15,202 bases of DNA, from positions 1 to 15,202 of the forward strand of contig JAWOHX010000116.1 in the NCBI GenBank assembly GCA_046484975.1. Direction: 5' to 3'. Numbering within the stretch: the stretch's first letter is position 1; every line of letters starts with the position of its first letter. This document shows, one piece after another, positions 6,693 through 14,217 of this stretch. This DNA comes from JAWOHX01 sp046484975. Its GTDB lineage: Bacteria > Bacillota > Clostridia > DUPQ01. The notes beneath the pieces are model-generated. The model ran no database searches, was not told where the DNA came from, and saw nothing but the letters and a program-made list of their open reading frames with translations. The position numbers and the translations under genes were made by a program.

Positions 6693-6889
6693 TCTTCATA
6701 ATGGAGTCAATGATGTTTTCTGTCTTTCGCTTTCTCTTTCGGTTCCTGGAGTCCAATGAAGCGGTCATGTCCCTTCCTCTTTCCCGGCCAATGCTACAAG
6801 TATCCGGTCCGGATTTGTGGGATGGTTTCCTCTTGATATGTCCTCCTTTTTGCTTTCTGTCTTCATTATGAAACACAAATGTGCAGATA
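6693..6889 (-). other. untranslated gap after the kinase gene with an orphan ribosome-site sequence
   Basis: No confident gene is present. On the minus strand a strong AAAGGAGG (6849-6842) has no ATG, GTG or TTG at the right distance; ATC lies four bases after it. A 40-codon frame starting at ATG 6768, with GAGGAAGGG just upstream, would code for a very basic peptide (RNRKRKRK), but it runs through the terminator stem and ends inside the pfkB -35 box. The stretch is best read as the 3' untranslated part of the two-component operon or the remains of a decayed small gene. Confidence 0.4.
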
Positions 6890-8215
6890 TTATGGAGATT
6901 CTGATATTTTTCCCCAAAAAGAAACCTGGACTTTCGTTCCTGTCCCCGGCTGGCTTTCAATGGAGATGTCCCCGTCGTGGGCGGCGACGATGGCCTTGAC
7001 GATGGCAAGGCCGATGCCCGCCCCCCCGGTACGGGTGCTCCTGGACTGGTCCGCCCGGTAAAACCGCTCGAAAATGAAGGGCAGGTCCCTGGGATCAATG
7101 CCAACGCCTGTATCCTCCACCTCCGTGACCACTCTCCCGTCTGCCCCGAAAAGGCGCACCGTGACGGTTCCTCCCCGGTCGGTGTATTTCAGGGCGTTGG
7201 ACATCAGGTTCACATAAATCTGCATCAGCCTGTCCCTGTTGCCTGATATATGGAGCTCCTCCCGGATGTCCTGCTTCAGGATGATTCCATTTTCCTCGGC
7301 AGCAGGTCCATAAACCATACAGATATGACGAAGCAGTTCCGCCAGGTTTTGTCCGGACATCTCAATGTTGTCCTTCTCCGTCTCGATGAGGGCCAGGTCC
7401 GAGAGGTGGTTCACCATTTTCGCCAGGCGGTTGGTCTGCTCCAGGAGGACCTGGATCCGTTCCGTATCCGCCTGATAAATGCCGTCGTTGATGGCCTCCA
7501 GATTGGCAACAAGGGCAGTGATGGGGGTTTTCAACTCATGAACGATGTCATTGGAGAGCCGTTGACGCATCCGTTCCTCATTCTTCTTGTGCTCTGCCAT
7601 CCTGTCCAGCTCTTCGGAGAGGAAAACCAACTCCCTGGCTTTTGTCTGGGGTTTTATAATCTCCCCGTACCTTCCCTGGCTGATATGGTTGATGTTCCGG
7701 GAGATCTGCATGATGGGTCTGGAGAGCCTTTTGGAAAGCAGGGAGGCCAGGAGGATGGCCACCATCATGGAAAAGGCGAAGGTGAGTATGTAGAGGATGT
7801 TCAGAGTGCGCAGGTATCCCCGGTTGGCCTCTTCAAGGAGGATGTTCTTGTTCCTCCCGATGTAGATGTCCATGTCCTCGAAATCATAACGGGTATAGGC
7901 CACCTCGTCTTCCGCAGAAAGATACTGCTTTGCGGTGGTGAAGATGACTTCCTCCTCCCGTTTGATCATGATGTCCACCCCGTGTTGCCTGGCCAGAAGG
8001 GAGATGAAATATACCCGGATCCCGAAGCCGTATTGCCCGTAGAGGATATCCTTGATTCCGTTCATGATGGTGGCATCCTGCTCGTACCTTGCCTGCAGGG
8101 TGAAATTCTCGAAAAACATCCGGCTCCCGATGTTCGCCGAAAACACCACAATGAGGACAACCAGCAACAGGATGAAGAAAAAATACCGGTTGAATATGCG
8201 GCTCAGGCTGGTCAA
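6890..8215 (-). CDS. two-component sensor histidine kinase
   Basis: 441 residues with an N-terminal membrane helix at about 11-30, an extracellular sensor segment of about 105 residues, and a second helix at about 138-160. A HAMP-like linker spans about 161-213. The H-box NDIVHELKTPITAL gives phosphorylated H226. The ATPase domain has the N-box around N336 and N340, G1 DTGVGI at 368-373, an F-box near 380-386 and G2 GGAGIGLAIV at 397-406. It should autophosphorylate and pass phosphate to D53 of the adjacent regulator. The start codon is TTG at 8215, overlapping the regulator stop (TTGA). AAGGAGG at 8226-8220 lies four bases ahead of it, which strongly supports this unusual start. The ligand is unknown; the sensor segment has no recognisable PAS or Cache signature by eye. 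Confidence 0.93.
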   Translation of the reverse strand: MTSLSRIFNRYFFFILLLVVLIVVFSANIGSRMFFENFTLQARYEQDATIMNGIKDILYGQYGFGIRVYFISLLARQHGVDIMIKREEEVIFTTAKQYLSAEDEVAYTRYDFEDMDIYIGRNKNILLEEANRGYLRTLNILYILTFAFSMMVAILLASLLSKRLSRPIMQISRNINHISQGRYGEIIKPQTKARELVFLSEELDRMAEHKKNEERMRQRLSNDIVHELKTPITALVANLEAINDGIYQADTERIQVLLEQTNRLAKMVNHLSDLALIETEKDNIEMSGQNLAELLRHICMVYGPAAEENGIILKQDIREELHISGNRDRLMQIYVNLMSNALKYTDRGGTVTVRLFGADGRVVTEVEDTGVGIDPRDLPFIFERFYRADQSRSTRTGGAGIGLAIVKAIVAAHDGDISIESQPGTGTKVQVSFWGKISESP

Positions 8216-8901
8216 TCGTCCTCCTTCGAAAACTTGTATCCCACCCCGAATACCGTTCTGATGAATCTGGGCCGGTTGGGATTGTCTTCTATCTTCTGCC
8301 TCAGGTTTTTGATATGGGAGTCCATGGTCCTGTCCAGGCCCTCATATTCATATCCCAGCGCACTGGAAATGAGCTGTTCCCGGGTGAAAATCCGTTCCGG
8401 GTTCTTATATAGCGCCAGGAGCAGTTTGAACTCGATGGGTGTCAGGCTGATGTTCCTGCCGTTTTTTTTCACCGTGTAGGATGCCTCGTCCACCGTCAGT
8501 GGGAAGGCCTCCTGCGCTGCAGGCTCCTGTCTCACGGTTGTTGTCCTTCGAAGGATGTTTTTCACACGAATCACCAGTTCCCTGGGGCTGAAAGGCTTGA
8601 CCATGTAGTCGTCAGCCCCCAGTGTCAGGCCTGTGATCCTGTCGTCCACGGCAGTCTTCGCCGTGAGCATTAGGATGGGAGTGTCCTTGGACTGGCGAAT
8701 CACCGAGCACACCTTTTCCCCGGGTATGTCCGGAAGCATGAGGTCCAGCACCACCAGGTCTGGTTGCTCGTCCTGAAATTTCTTGACCGCTTCCACACCG
8801 GTCTCGGCTTCGCTTACCTGGAAATGCTCCGCCTGCAGGTATCGGACCACCACATGCCTGATTTCCTTTTCATCATCCACCACGAGTATTTTCCCGTTCA
8901 T
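8212..8901 (-). CDS. OmpR/PhoB-family response regulator
   Basis: 229 residues from the preferred start. The receiver domain has the acidic pair D9/D10 (LVVDDE), the phosphorylation site D53 (VLDLMLPD), T80 and K102 (VKPFSPREL). The C-terminal winged helix, about 132-226, contains LTPIEFKLLLAL and the recognition-helix region TMDSHIKNLRQKI, ending in the wing motif VFGVGYKF. It binds DNA as a phosphorylated dimer. ATG 8901 is chosen since GAAGGA lies six bases in front of it; ATG 8907 overlaps the mutase stop (ATGA) and is the alternative. Its last codons contain the ribosome site of the kinase gene, so the pair is made in fixed ratio. The target genes cannot be read here; the coupling to the mutase hints at cell-envelope or sugar-nucleotide control. 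Confidence 0.93.
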   Translation of the reverse strand: MNGKILVVDDEKEIRHVVVRYLQAEHFQVSEAETGVEAVKKFQDEQPDLVVLDLMLPDIPGEKVCSVIRQSKDTPILMLTAKTAVDDRITGLTLGADDYMVKPFSPRELVIRVKNILRRTTTVRQEPAAQEAFPLTVDEASYTVKKNGRNISLTPIEFKLLLALYKNPERIFTREQLISSALGYEYEGLDRTMDSHIKNLRQKIEDNPNRPRFIRTVFGVGYKFSKEDD

Positions 8902-8903
8902 AA

Positions 8904-10592
8904 TCATTCCTTCTCGAATTCCTTCAGGCAACGGAGGATGTCTTTTTCCATGTCCTCAAGCTTTTTCAGGGATTTTTTCTCGCTGTCATCCAGGGAGTAG
9001 AGATAAATCTTCAGCTTTGGTTCGGTCCCCGAGGGTCTTACTGCATACCATGACCCGTCTTCCAGGATATATTTCAGGACATTGGATGGCTCAATGTGGT
9101 CTTCCACCGGCTCCAGGTAATCCAGCGCCAGGGTCACCTTCCTGCCGGCAATCTCTTCCGGGTATCCTTTTCTCCAGCGGGTCATCACCATGTCCTTGAT
9201 CCGGACCCCTTCGATGCCCCTGTATGTAATGGAGGCCTGGGTCTCCCGGTAATGCCCGTAGGTCTCATACAGCTCATACAGCACCCCATACAGGGTTTTC
9301 CCACGGCTTTTGTACCAGGCGCACATCTCCACGATGAGCATGGCGGTGCTTATGGCATTCTTGTCCCGGGTGAAGGTCTCCGGGCAGTACCCGATGCTTT
9401 CCTCGTATCCGAACAGGTATCCGTACTCCCCTTCCTCCTCAAGTTGATTGTAGAGTCCGTGGATGTGTTTGAATCCTGTGAGGGTCTCGAACGTGCGAAT
9501 GCCTTTCTTGGAAATGATTTTTTTCCCCATGTCCCCGGTAACAATGGTCTTGATGAGCACATCCTTCTGGTCCAGGGTGCCATTTTTCTCTTTTTGGTTG
9601 ACGATATAGTCCAAAAGCAGGACCCCCAGCTGGTTTCCGTTGAGGAAGACATATCCGCCTTTGCCGTTTCTAACCATTACAGCAATCCGGTCGCCGTCAG
9701 GGTCCGTGGCCATGAGCAGGTCGGAGTCCTCCCTGTTGGCATATCCCAGGGCAATTCCGAATGTTGACGGGTCCTCCGGGTTGGGATAGGGGGTGGTGGG
9801 GAAGGTGCCGTCGGGTTCCGCCTGTTCACTGACCACGGTGATGTGCCTGAAACCCCTCTCCTGCAGGATCCGGGGAATGAATACGATCCCGGTGCCGTTG
9901 AGGGGGGTGTAGACCACCCGGATGTCCTTGTCCACATCCTCCCGCAGGGTGAGTCCCTTGACCCGCTCCACGAACAAATCGTCGATTTCCTTGCCGATGA
10001 TGTGCAGCAGGCCGGCTTTCATGGCCTCTTCCTTGCCCATGGACATGACATCGTCAAACTCATCCAGGTTCTCCATCTCCCGGAGCAGTTCATCCCCCAC
10101 ATCGGACAATATCTGGGAGCCTTTCTCCCAGAAAACCTTGTACCCGTTGTACTCCTTGGGATTATGGCTTGCCGTGATGTTGATCCCGGAGATTGCACCC
10201 AGGTGACGGATGGCAAAGGACAGCTCAGGGGTGGGACGGAGATTCTCGAACAGATAGGTCCGGATTCCGTTTGCGCACAGGGTCAGCGCGCAGTCCTTTG
10301 CATATTCCCTGGAATTGATCCGGCAGTCGAAGGCAATGACCACGCCTTTCTCCGGGCCAAGGTTTTGTTTCTTGATATGGTTTGCAAGGGCCTGGGTGGC
10401 CTGTCCCACCACATAGTCGTTCATGCGGTTGGTGCCCGCGCCCATGATCCCACGGAGTCCGGCGGTACCGAATTCCAGGGTTCTGTAGAATCGGTCCTCG
10501 ATTTCCTTTTCATCACGGATCAGGGACAGCTCCTTTACGGTATCCGCGTCTGCTTTCTCCAGCCAGCGCTTGTAACGATCCATATAATTCAT
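8904..10592 (-). CDS. pgcA: alpha-phosphohexomutase (phosphoglucomutase/phosphomannomutase)
   Basis: 562 residues, the length of the PgcA/PGM2-like branch. The catalytic phosphoserine loop TASHNPKEYNGYK puts the active Ser at 142. The metal loop DPDGDR is at 297-302, the sugar-binding loop GYEESIG at 395-401, and the phosphate-binding loop RPSGTEPK at 519-526; all four are intact. It interconverts glucose-1-phosphate and glucose-6-phosphate (some members also use mannose phosphates), feeding UDP-glucose for glycolipid and wall polymers. The start at 10592 is supported by GAGGTGAG six bases upstream. It leads the operon with the response regulator (overlapping stop/start) and kinase. The gene symbol follows the Bacillus homologue and is by similarity only; substrate preference is not determinable here. 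Confidence 0.92.
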   Translation of the reverse strand: MNYMDRYKRWLEKADADTVKELSLIRDEKEIEDRFYRTLEFGTAGLRGIMGAGTNRMNDYVVGQATQALANHIKKQNLGPEKGVVIAFDCRINSREYAKDCALTLCANGIRTYLFENLRPTPELSFAIRHLGAISGINITASHNPKEYNGYKVFWEKGSQILSDVGDELLREMENLDEFDDVMSMGKEEAMKAGLLHIIGKEIDDLFVERVKGLTLREDVDKDIRVVYTPLNGTGIVFIPRILQERGFRHITVVSEQAEPDGTFPTTPYPNPEDPSTFGIALGYANREDSDLLMATDPDGDRIAVMVRNGKGGYVFLNGNQLGVLLLDYIVNQKEKNGTLDQKDVLIKTIVTGDMGKKIISKKGIRTFETLTGFKHIHGLYNQLEEEGEYGYLFGYEESIGYCPETFTRDKNAISTAMLIVEMCAWYKSRGKTLYGVLYELYETYGHYRETQASITYRGIEGVRIKDMVMTRWRKGYPEEIAGRKVTLALDYLEPVEDHIEPSNVLKYILEDGSWYAVRPSGTEPKLKIYLYSLDDSEKKSLKKLEDMEKDILRCLKEFEKE

Positions 10593-10613
10593 CTATCACT
10601 CACCTCGTCTCCC

Positions 10614-10622
10614 ATTATATCA
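10614..10622 (-). promoter_or_regulatory. extended -10 promoter of the mutase/two-component operon
   Basis: On the minus strand TGATATAAT (10622-10614) is a perfect TATAAT with the TGn extension. The -35 position at 17 bases reads AGATAA and is poor, which fits an extended -10 promoter. Transcription would start near 10607, just ahead of the ribosome site of the mutase gene. Confidence 0.5.
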
Positions 10623-10664
10623 TCAAAACAAGGGTTTTATCTCGGGTTTTTTCCCTGTCGAAAA

Positions 10665-10693
10665 TGGACAATTGGCCCATGATGTGTTAATGT
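10665..10693 (+). promoter_or_regulatory. possible weak promoter of the pilus operon
   Basis: TGGACA at 10665-10670, then 17 bases, then TAATGT at 10688-10693. The -35 is good but the -10 matches only half of the consensus, so an alternative sigma factor or an activator is possible. The 134-base divergent gap 10593-10726 holds this and the mutase promoter; no c-di-GMP riboswitch-like fold was recognised in it. Confidence 0.25.
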
Positions 10694-10726
10694 AAATGCA
10701 GGATAACATCCTTGCCCGGAGGGTTT

Positions 10727-11815
10727 ATGGACAACAACATATTCTCGGACAAAATCAATTTTCTCCTGGAAATCGCCGCTGAAAAGCATGCCACAGACCT
10801 GCATTTATGCGTGGGAAGCCCTCCTTTGTTAAGGATTAATGCCGTGCTCAAACCCGTGCCGAACACAGAGAAACTGAGTCCCGAGGACATGGAAAGAATC
10901 GTCTGGAGCTATCTGGACGAGGAAAAGGCCCATACCCTGCGGACCAACAAGGCCCTGGATTTCTCCTATTCCAAGAAAGGCCTGGGCCGGTACCGCTGTA
11001 ATATCTACCTCCAGAGGGGAACCTATGCCATTGCCGTCCGGACCCTTCCACTGGAGATCCCGGCTTTCGATACACTGGGTCTTCCAGAGGTCATCAAGAC
11101 CTTCATCGACAAACCCAAAGGGCTGGTGCTCATCACCGGGGCCACGGGAAGTGGGAAGTCCACCACCCTCGCCAGCCTCATCGACATGGTCAACCAGAAA
11201 TACAATTATCATATCATCACCATCGAGGATCCCCTGGAATACCTGCACCGGCACAAGGAAAGCCTTGTCACCCAGCGGGAAGTTGGATCCGATGCCCTTT
11301 CTTTCGCCAGTGCGCTTCGGTCTTCCCTCCGGGAAGATCCTGATGTCATCATGCTGGGTGAGATGCGGGACACCGAGACCATCTCCATCGCCTTGTCCGC
11401 CGCCGAAACGGGGCATCTCGTTTTTTCCACCCTCCACACCATTGGGGCGGTGAAGGCCGTGGACCGGATCATCGACGCCTTCCCCGACAGCCATCAGAAT
11501 CAGATTCGCAGCCAGTTGTGCACTGTCCTGGAGGGTATCGTCTCCCAGGAACTCCTTCCAATGTCCAACGGCCGCGGCATGATTCCAGCCTGCGATGTGA
11601 TGCTGGTCAATCCCGCCGTCAGGAACCTGATCCGGGAAGGCAAGCAGTACCAGATCAACAACCTCATCCAGTCCGGCGGGACAGAAGGCATGTTCTCACT
11701 GGAGAGGGACCTGGCCCGGCTGTACCACGATGGCATCATCGACCAGACCACGGCTTTGGTCAACGCCCAGGACACCGTCCTGTTGAACCAATATATATTC
11801 ATGAAGAATGCATAA
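10727..11815 (+). CDS. pilT: type IV pilus ATPase of the PilT (retraction) type
   Basis: 362 residues. Walker A GATGSGKST is at 138-146, the Asp box TIEDPLE at 165-171, Walker B DVIMLGEMRD at 206-215 and the His box STLHT at 234-238. AVRNLIREGK at 297-306 matches the PilT-specific AIRNLIRE motif, which sets it apart from the longer PilB extension ATPases. PilT forms a cytoplasmic hexamer that powers pilus retraction through PilC. The start at 10727 has GGAGGG three bases upstream; an in-frame TTG at 10712 was rejected as it lies before that site. It is the first gene of a six-gene plus-strand operon, divergent from the mutase gene. No extension ATPase is next to it, so it could be the only motor of a reduced system, or PilB is elsewhere. 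Confidence 0.94.
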   Translation: MDNNIFSDKINFLLEIAAEKHATDLHLCVGSPPLLRINAVLKPVPNTEKLSPEDMERIVWSYLDEEKAHTLRTNKALDFSYSKKGLGRYRCNIYLQRGTYAIAVRTLPLEIPAFDTLGLPEVIKTFIDKPKGLVLITGATGSGKSTTLASLIDMVNQKYNYHIITIEDPLEYLHRHKESLVTQREVGSDALSFASALRSSLREDPDVIMLGEMRDTETISIALSAAETGHLVFSTLHTIGAVKAVDRIIDAFPDSHQNQIRSQLCTVLEGIVSQELLPMSNGRGMIPACDVMLVNPAVRNLIREGKQYQINNLIQSGGTEGMFSLERDLARLYHDGIIDQTTALVNAQDTVLLNQYIFMKNA

Positions 11816-11831
11816 GGATTCAGGTGATGAT

Positions 11832-12884
11832 ATGAAGAAAAGAAAACCAAGATTGTCCTTCGAGGAAATTTCCCTGTTCAGCCGCCAGCTGGCCCTGGTC
11901 ATCGAGTCCGACATATCCCTTCAGGAAGGCCTTGGCCTCATCGGGATCAAGGACCAGAACAAGACCCTCATTGCAATCACCAGACAGATGGTGATTGACC
12001 TGAACCAAGGTAAGAGCTTTTTGTCTTCTGTCAGCCAGTTCAGGGAGGAGTTCGGCTCCTTCTTCATCAGTATGGTGGAAATCGGGGAAAAAAGCGGCAA
12101 CATGGCCAACGTCATGACGCAGGTGGCTGATTCCTTCGACAAACAGCACGAGACCCGGCAGAAAATCCGTTCCGCCATGACCTACCCTGTCATCCTCTCC
12201 CTGCTCATGCTGGGCGTGGTGGTGGCACTCATCGCCTATGTCATGCCCATGTTCAATGAAATTCTTTCATCCATGGGAGGCACCATTCCCCCATTCACCC
12301 GGACCATCCTGGATATCAGCCTTTTTCTTTCCGACAATATCCTCTGGCTGCTCGGTATCATTCTCATTCTGGTCCTTGTTCCCCTGGTCGTCAGAACCAC
12401 TGTCTGGGGGAAAAAGCTCTTCAGCAGGATTGGATTTAGTGTGCCCATACAAAAGGACATCCTGGCTTCCGGCCTGGCTTCCCGGTTCGCGCGGAATCTG
12501 GGCCTCTTGAACCGCAGTGGCATCAACATGATTATTTCTCTGGAAATGATCAAAACCATCATGGGAAATCCTTACCTGGAGGAAAAGATTCAACAAGCTG
12601 CGGAGCTCCTGAAAAAAGGGGAGTCCTTTGACAAAGCCATTGCCAGCCTGGAACTGTTCCCCCCCATTTTAATCAAGCTGATGGCCATCGCATATGGCAC
12701 CGGCCATATCGACAAGACCCTTGAGAAGGCCGCCATGGTCATGGAAAGTGAATTGGACTCCCGGCTGGAGAAACTCACCACCGTCATTGAACCCCTGTTG
12801 ATCATCATCCTTTCCGTCTTCGTGGGGATAATCCTGTTGTCCGTCATCCTTCCTGTGGCCGGCATCATCAATACGTTGGGATAG
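11832..12884 (+). CDS. pilC: type IV pilus inner-membrane platform protein PilC/GspF
   Basis: 350 residues, slightly short of the usual 400 because the N-terminal region before the first domain is brief. Two T2SSF domains are visible, about 13-138 and 217-340. They share the repeated signature MVEIGEKSGN (81-90) and MAIAYGTGHID (284-294). Membrane helices lie at about 118-141, 165-190 and 318-343. The protein sits in the cytoplasmic membrane and couples the ATPase to pilin insertion and removal. The start at 11832 is supported by AGGTGAT just upstream and gives a KKRKPRLSF N-terminus as in homologues. The gap from the pilT stop is 16 bases and to the next gene 10 bases, consistent with one transcript. 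Confidence 0.93.
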   Translation: MKKRKPRLSFEEISLFSRQLALVIESDISLQEGLGLIGIKDQNKTLIAITRQMVIDLNQGKSFLSSVSQFREEFGSFFISMVEIGEKSGNMANVMTQVADSFDKQHETRQKIRSAMTYPVILSLLMLGVVVALIAYVMPMFNEILSSMGGTIPPFTRTILDISLFLSDNILWLLGIILILVLVPLVVRTTVWGKKLFSRIGFSVPIQKDILASGLASRFARNLGLLNRSGINMIISLEMIKTIMGNPYLEEKIQQAAELLKKGESFDKAIASLELFPPILIKLMAIAYGTGHIDKTLEKAAMVMESELDSRLEKLTTVIEPLLIIILSVFVGIILLSVILPVAGIINTLG

Positions 12885-12894
12885 GGAGGAAAAC

Positions 12895-13227
12895 ATGAAA
12901 CTTCGCACTGTCTCACAAATCCTTTCCCTGGTGCTGATTGCGGTGGTTGCCATCGTATTCCTGTCAAGCGCCATGGGATTCAAGGATGACAGCCGGGAGA
13001 TGTACGCCCAGGTCATCGAGGAGACAGTACAGAAATACCTGATCCAATGCTATGCGTCAGAAGGAAGCTACCCGCCGGACCTGGAATACCTTGCAAAGAA
13101 CTACGGGCTGATCCTGGACCATGACAACTACATCTACCATTACCAACCTTTCGCCTCAAACATCCTGCCTGATGTCAGGGTTTTTGTCAGGCGCGGTGAT
13201 ACCCAACAGGAAGGAATTGTTTTTTAG
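12895..13227 (+). CDS. membrane-anchored pilin-like small protein of the pilus operon
   Basis: 110 residues. A short positive N-terminus (MKLR) leads into one membrane helix at about 8-28, followed by a soluble domain of about 80 residues. There is no GFTLxE prepilin peptidase site, so it should stay as a plain membrane-anchored protein with the domain outside. A stretch around 44-70 (VQKYLIQCYASEGSYPPDLE) resembles the helix plus GxYP loop of GspG/pseudopilin proteins. This suggests a minor-pilin-like or assembly partner; the family is not firmly identified. The start is clear, GGGAGG a few bases before ATG. It lies 10 bases after pilC and 8 bases before the next gene. Similar small proteins occupy this position in clostridial pilT-pilC operons, to my knowledge, but their function is unknown. 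Confidence 0.8.
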   Translation: MKLRTVSQILSLVLIAVVAIVFLSSAMGFKDDSREMYAQVIEETVQKYLIQCYASEGSYPPDLEYLAKNYGLILDHDNYIYHYQPFASNILPDVRVFVRRGDTQQEGIVF

Positions 13228-13235
13228 GAGCGACC

Positions 13236-13742
13236 ATGGAAAAAAGAAACAGAAACACGCAAATCGAATCCATTCTGGTGATCTTCCTGATCATCTGTTT
13301 CTGTGTCGCTGCGGCAGCTCTTATCCGTTCCGGCCAGCAATCCTTTCGAAGGATTGTCGACAACAAGAACCAGACGGAGAACCTCCGCATCGCCTTCTCC
13401 TATGTCAATATGCGCATCCGACAGAACGACATCGGAGGGAATGTGGTCTTTAGGGAAAACGCCGTAGAGTCCGAGGACGCCCTGACCATATACCATGCCG
13501 GTCTGGAGGAGGGCCTGGTGACACACATCTTTCACAAGGACGGTGTCCTGTGGGAGTGGTACGGCTACAGGGATGATGTCCCTACCAAAGACTACAGTTT
13601 CAAGATCATTGAACTGGACAACCTGGCCCTGGGATATGACGGGAACCTTCATGGCGTCACTCTGTCAACCCTCAGCAAAAAAGGAATCCTGACCAGGCAT
13701 TTCATCGCCATCCGTACACGGGAGGCATCATATGCGCAATGA
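13236..13742 (+). CDS. DUF4860-like membrane-anchored protein of the pilus operon
   Basis: 168 residues. A positively charged N-terminus (MEKRNRN) precedes one membrane helix at about 11-31, then a mixed alpha/beta outer domain. The segment LRIAFSYVNMRIRQND at about 50-65 is like the helix of minor pilins of the PilW/PilV kind and of DUF4860 proteins found in clostridial pilus clusters. No canonical prepilin peptidase site is present. The role is probably as a minor pilin-like or initiation component. AGGAG six bases before ATG supports the start. Its 3' end overlaps the following prepilin gene by 11 bases. The DUF4860 label is my recognition by pattern and not proven. Confidence 0.75.
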   Translation: MEKRNRNTQIESILVIFLIICFCVAAAALIRSGQQSFRRIVDNKNQTENLRIAFSYVNMRIRQNDIGGNVVFRENAVESEDALTIYHAGLEEGLVTHIFHKDGVLWEWYGYRDDVPTKDYSFKIIELDNLALGYDGNLHGVTLSTLSKKGILTRHFIAIRTREASYAQ

Positions 13743-14217
13743 CAGAGGGTTCACCCTTGTGGAAGTTTTGATTGCCATACTGGTCTTAGGCGTCATCTGC
13801 GTGACGGTCCTTCAGCTATTCGCACTTTCCAACAAATTGGAGAAGCAGTCCTTCGATCTGGAAATGGCTAATGTTCAGGCTGTTAAGACCATAGAACTGA
13901 TCAAAGCCGCCGACCATCCGTCAAATGTGGCGCTCAACCAGTATTTCGATCATTCGGAGACATGGATGGAGAATGACATTCTCACAGGACGCATGTCCTT
14001 TGACGAGGACTGGTCTCCACTGGAATCGGGTTCCCCCAGAGAATCCTTCATTCTCACCTTCTCTGCAATCCCCGAACAGAGGATCATGGCGGACGGCCAC
14101 CTGTATGGTTCCTTGTATTTCATCAGGGTCTGGGTTGTAAGAGCACACGGGGCAGAGTTCATTTCATATGAGGTCAGAAAATATTATGGTTTTCCATCCC
14201 CGGGAGGTGTCCGATGA
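13732..14217 (+). CDS. type IV prepilin (minor pilin, PilV/GspI-like)
   Basis: 161 residues with a textbook class III signal: MRNDRG then FTLVEVLIAI. The prepilin peptidase should cut after G6 and methylate F7, and the conserved +5 glutamate is E11. The hydrophobic helix runs to about residue 30, followed by a polar pilin domain. It is the only canonical prepilin in the window. It is more likely a minor pilin than the main subunit, because of its place late in the operon and its overlap with both neighbours (11 bases upstream, ATGA with the next gene). GGGAGG six bases ahead of ATG supports the start. No prepilin peptidase (PilD) gene is in the window. Confidence 0.9.
   Translation: MRNDRGFTLVEVLIAILVLGVICVTVLQLFALSNKLEKQSFDLEMANVQAVKTIELIKAADHPSNVALNQYFDHSETWMENDILTGRMSFDEDWSPLESGSPRESFILTFSAIPEQRIMADGHLYGSLYFIRVWVVRAHGAEFISYEVRKYYGFPSPGGVR

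Noticed and set aside
6646..6768. 40-codon basic peptide gene on the minus strand
   Set aside because: Although GAGGAAGGG precedes its ATG, the frame includes the whole terminator hairpin and ends within the pfkB -35 box, so it is more likely untranslated sequence; kept only as a curiosity.
7250..8479. 409-codon plus-strand open frame opposite the kinase and regulator genes
   Set aside because: It is antisense to two genes with complete catalytic motifs, has no ribosome site and its protein is low-complexity Val/Leu/Asp-rich; it is a by-product of GC-rich codon use.
9843..10682. 279-codon plus-strand open frame opposite the mutase gene
   Set aside because: The minus strand encodes an intact phosphohexomutase over the same bases; the plus frame has no ribosome site or recognisable domain.
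10593..10726. c-di-GMP riboswitch upstream of the pilus operon
   Set aside because: Such switches often control clostridial pili, but neither the GEMM tetraloop/receptor pattern nor the class II pattern was found in this short leader.
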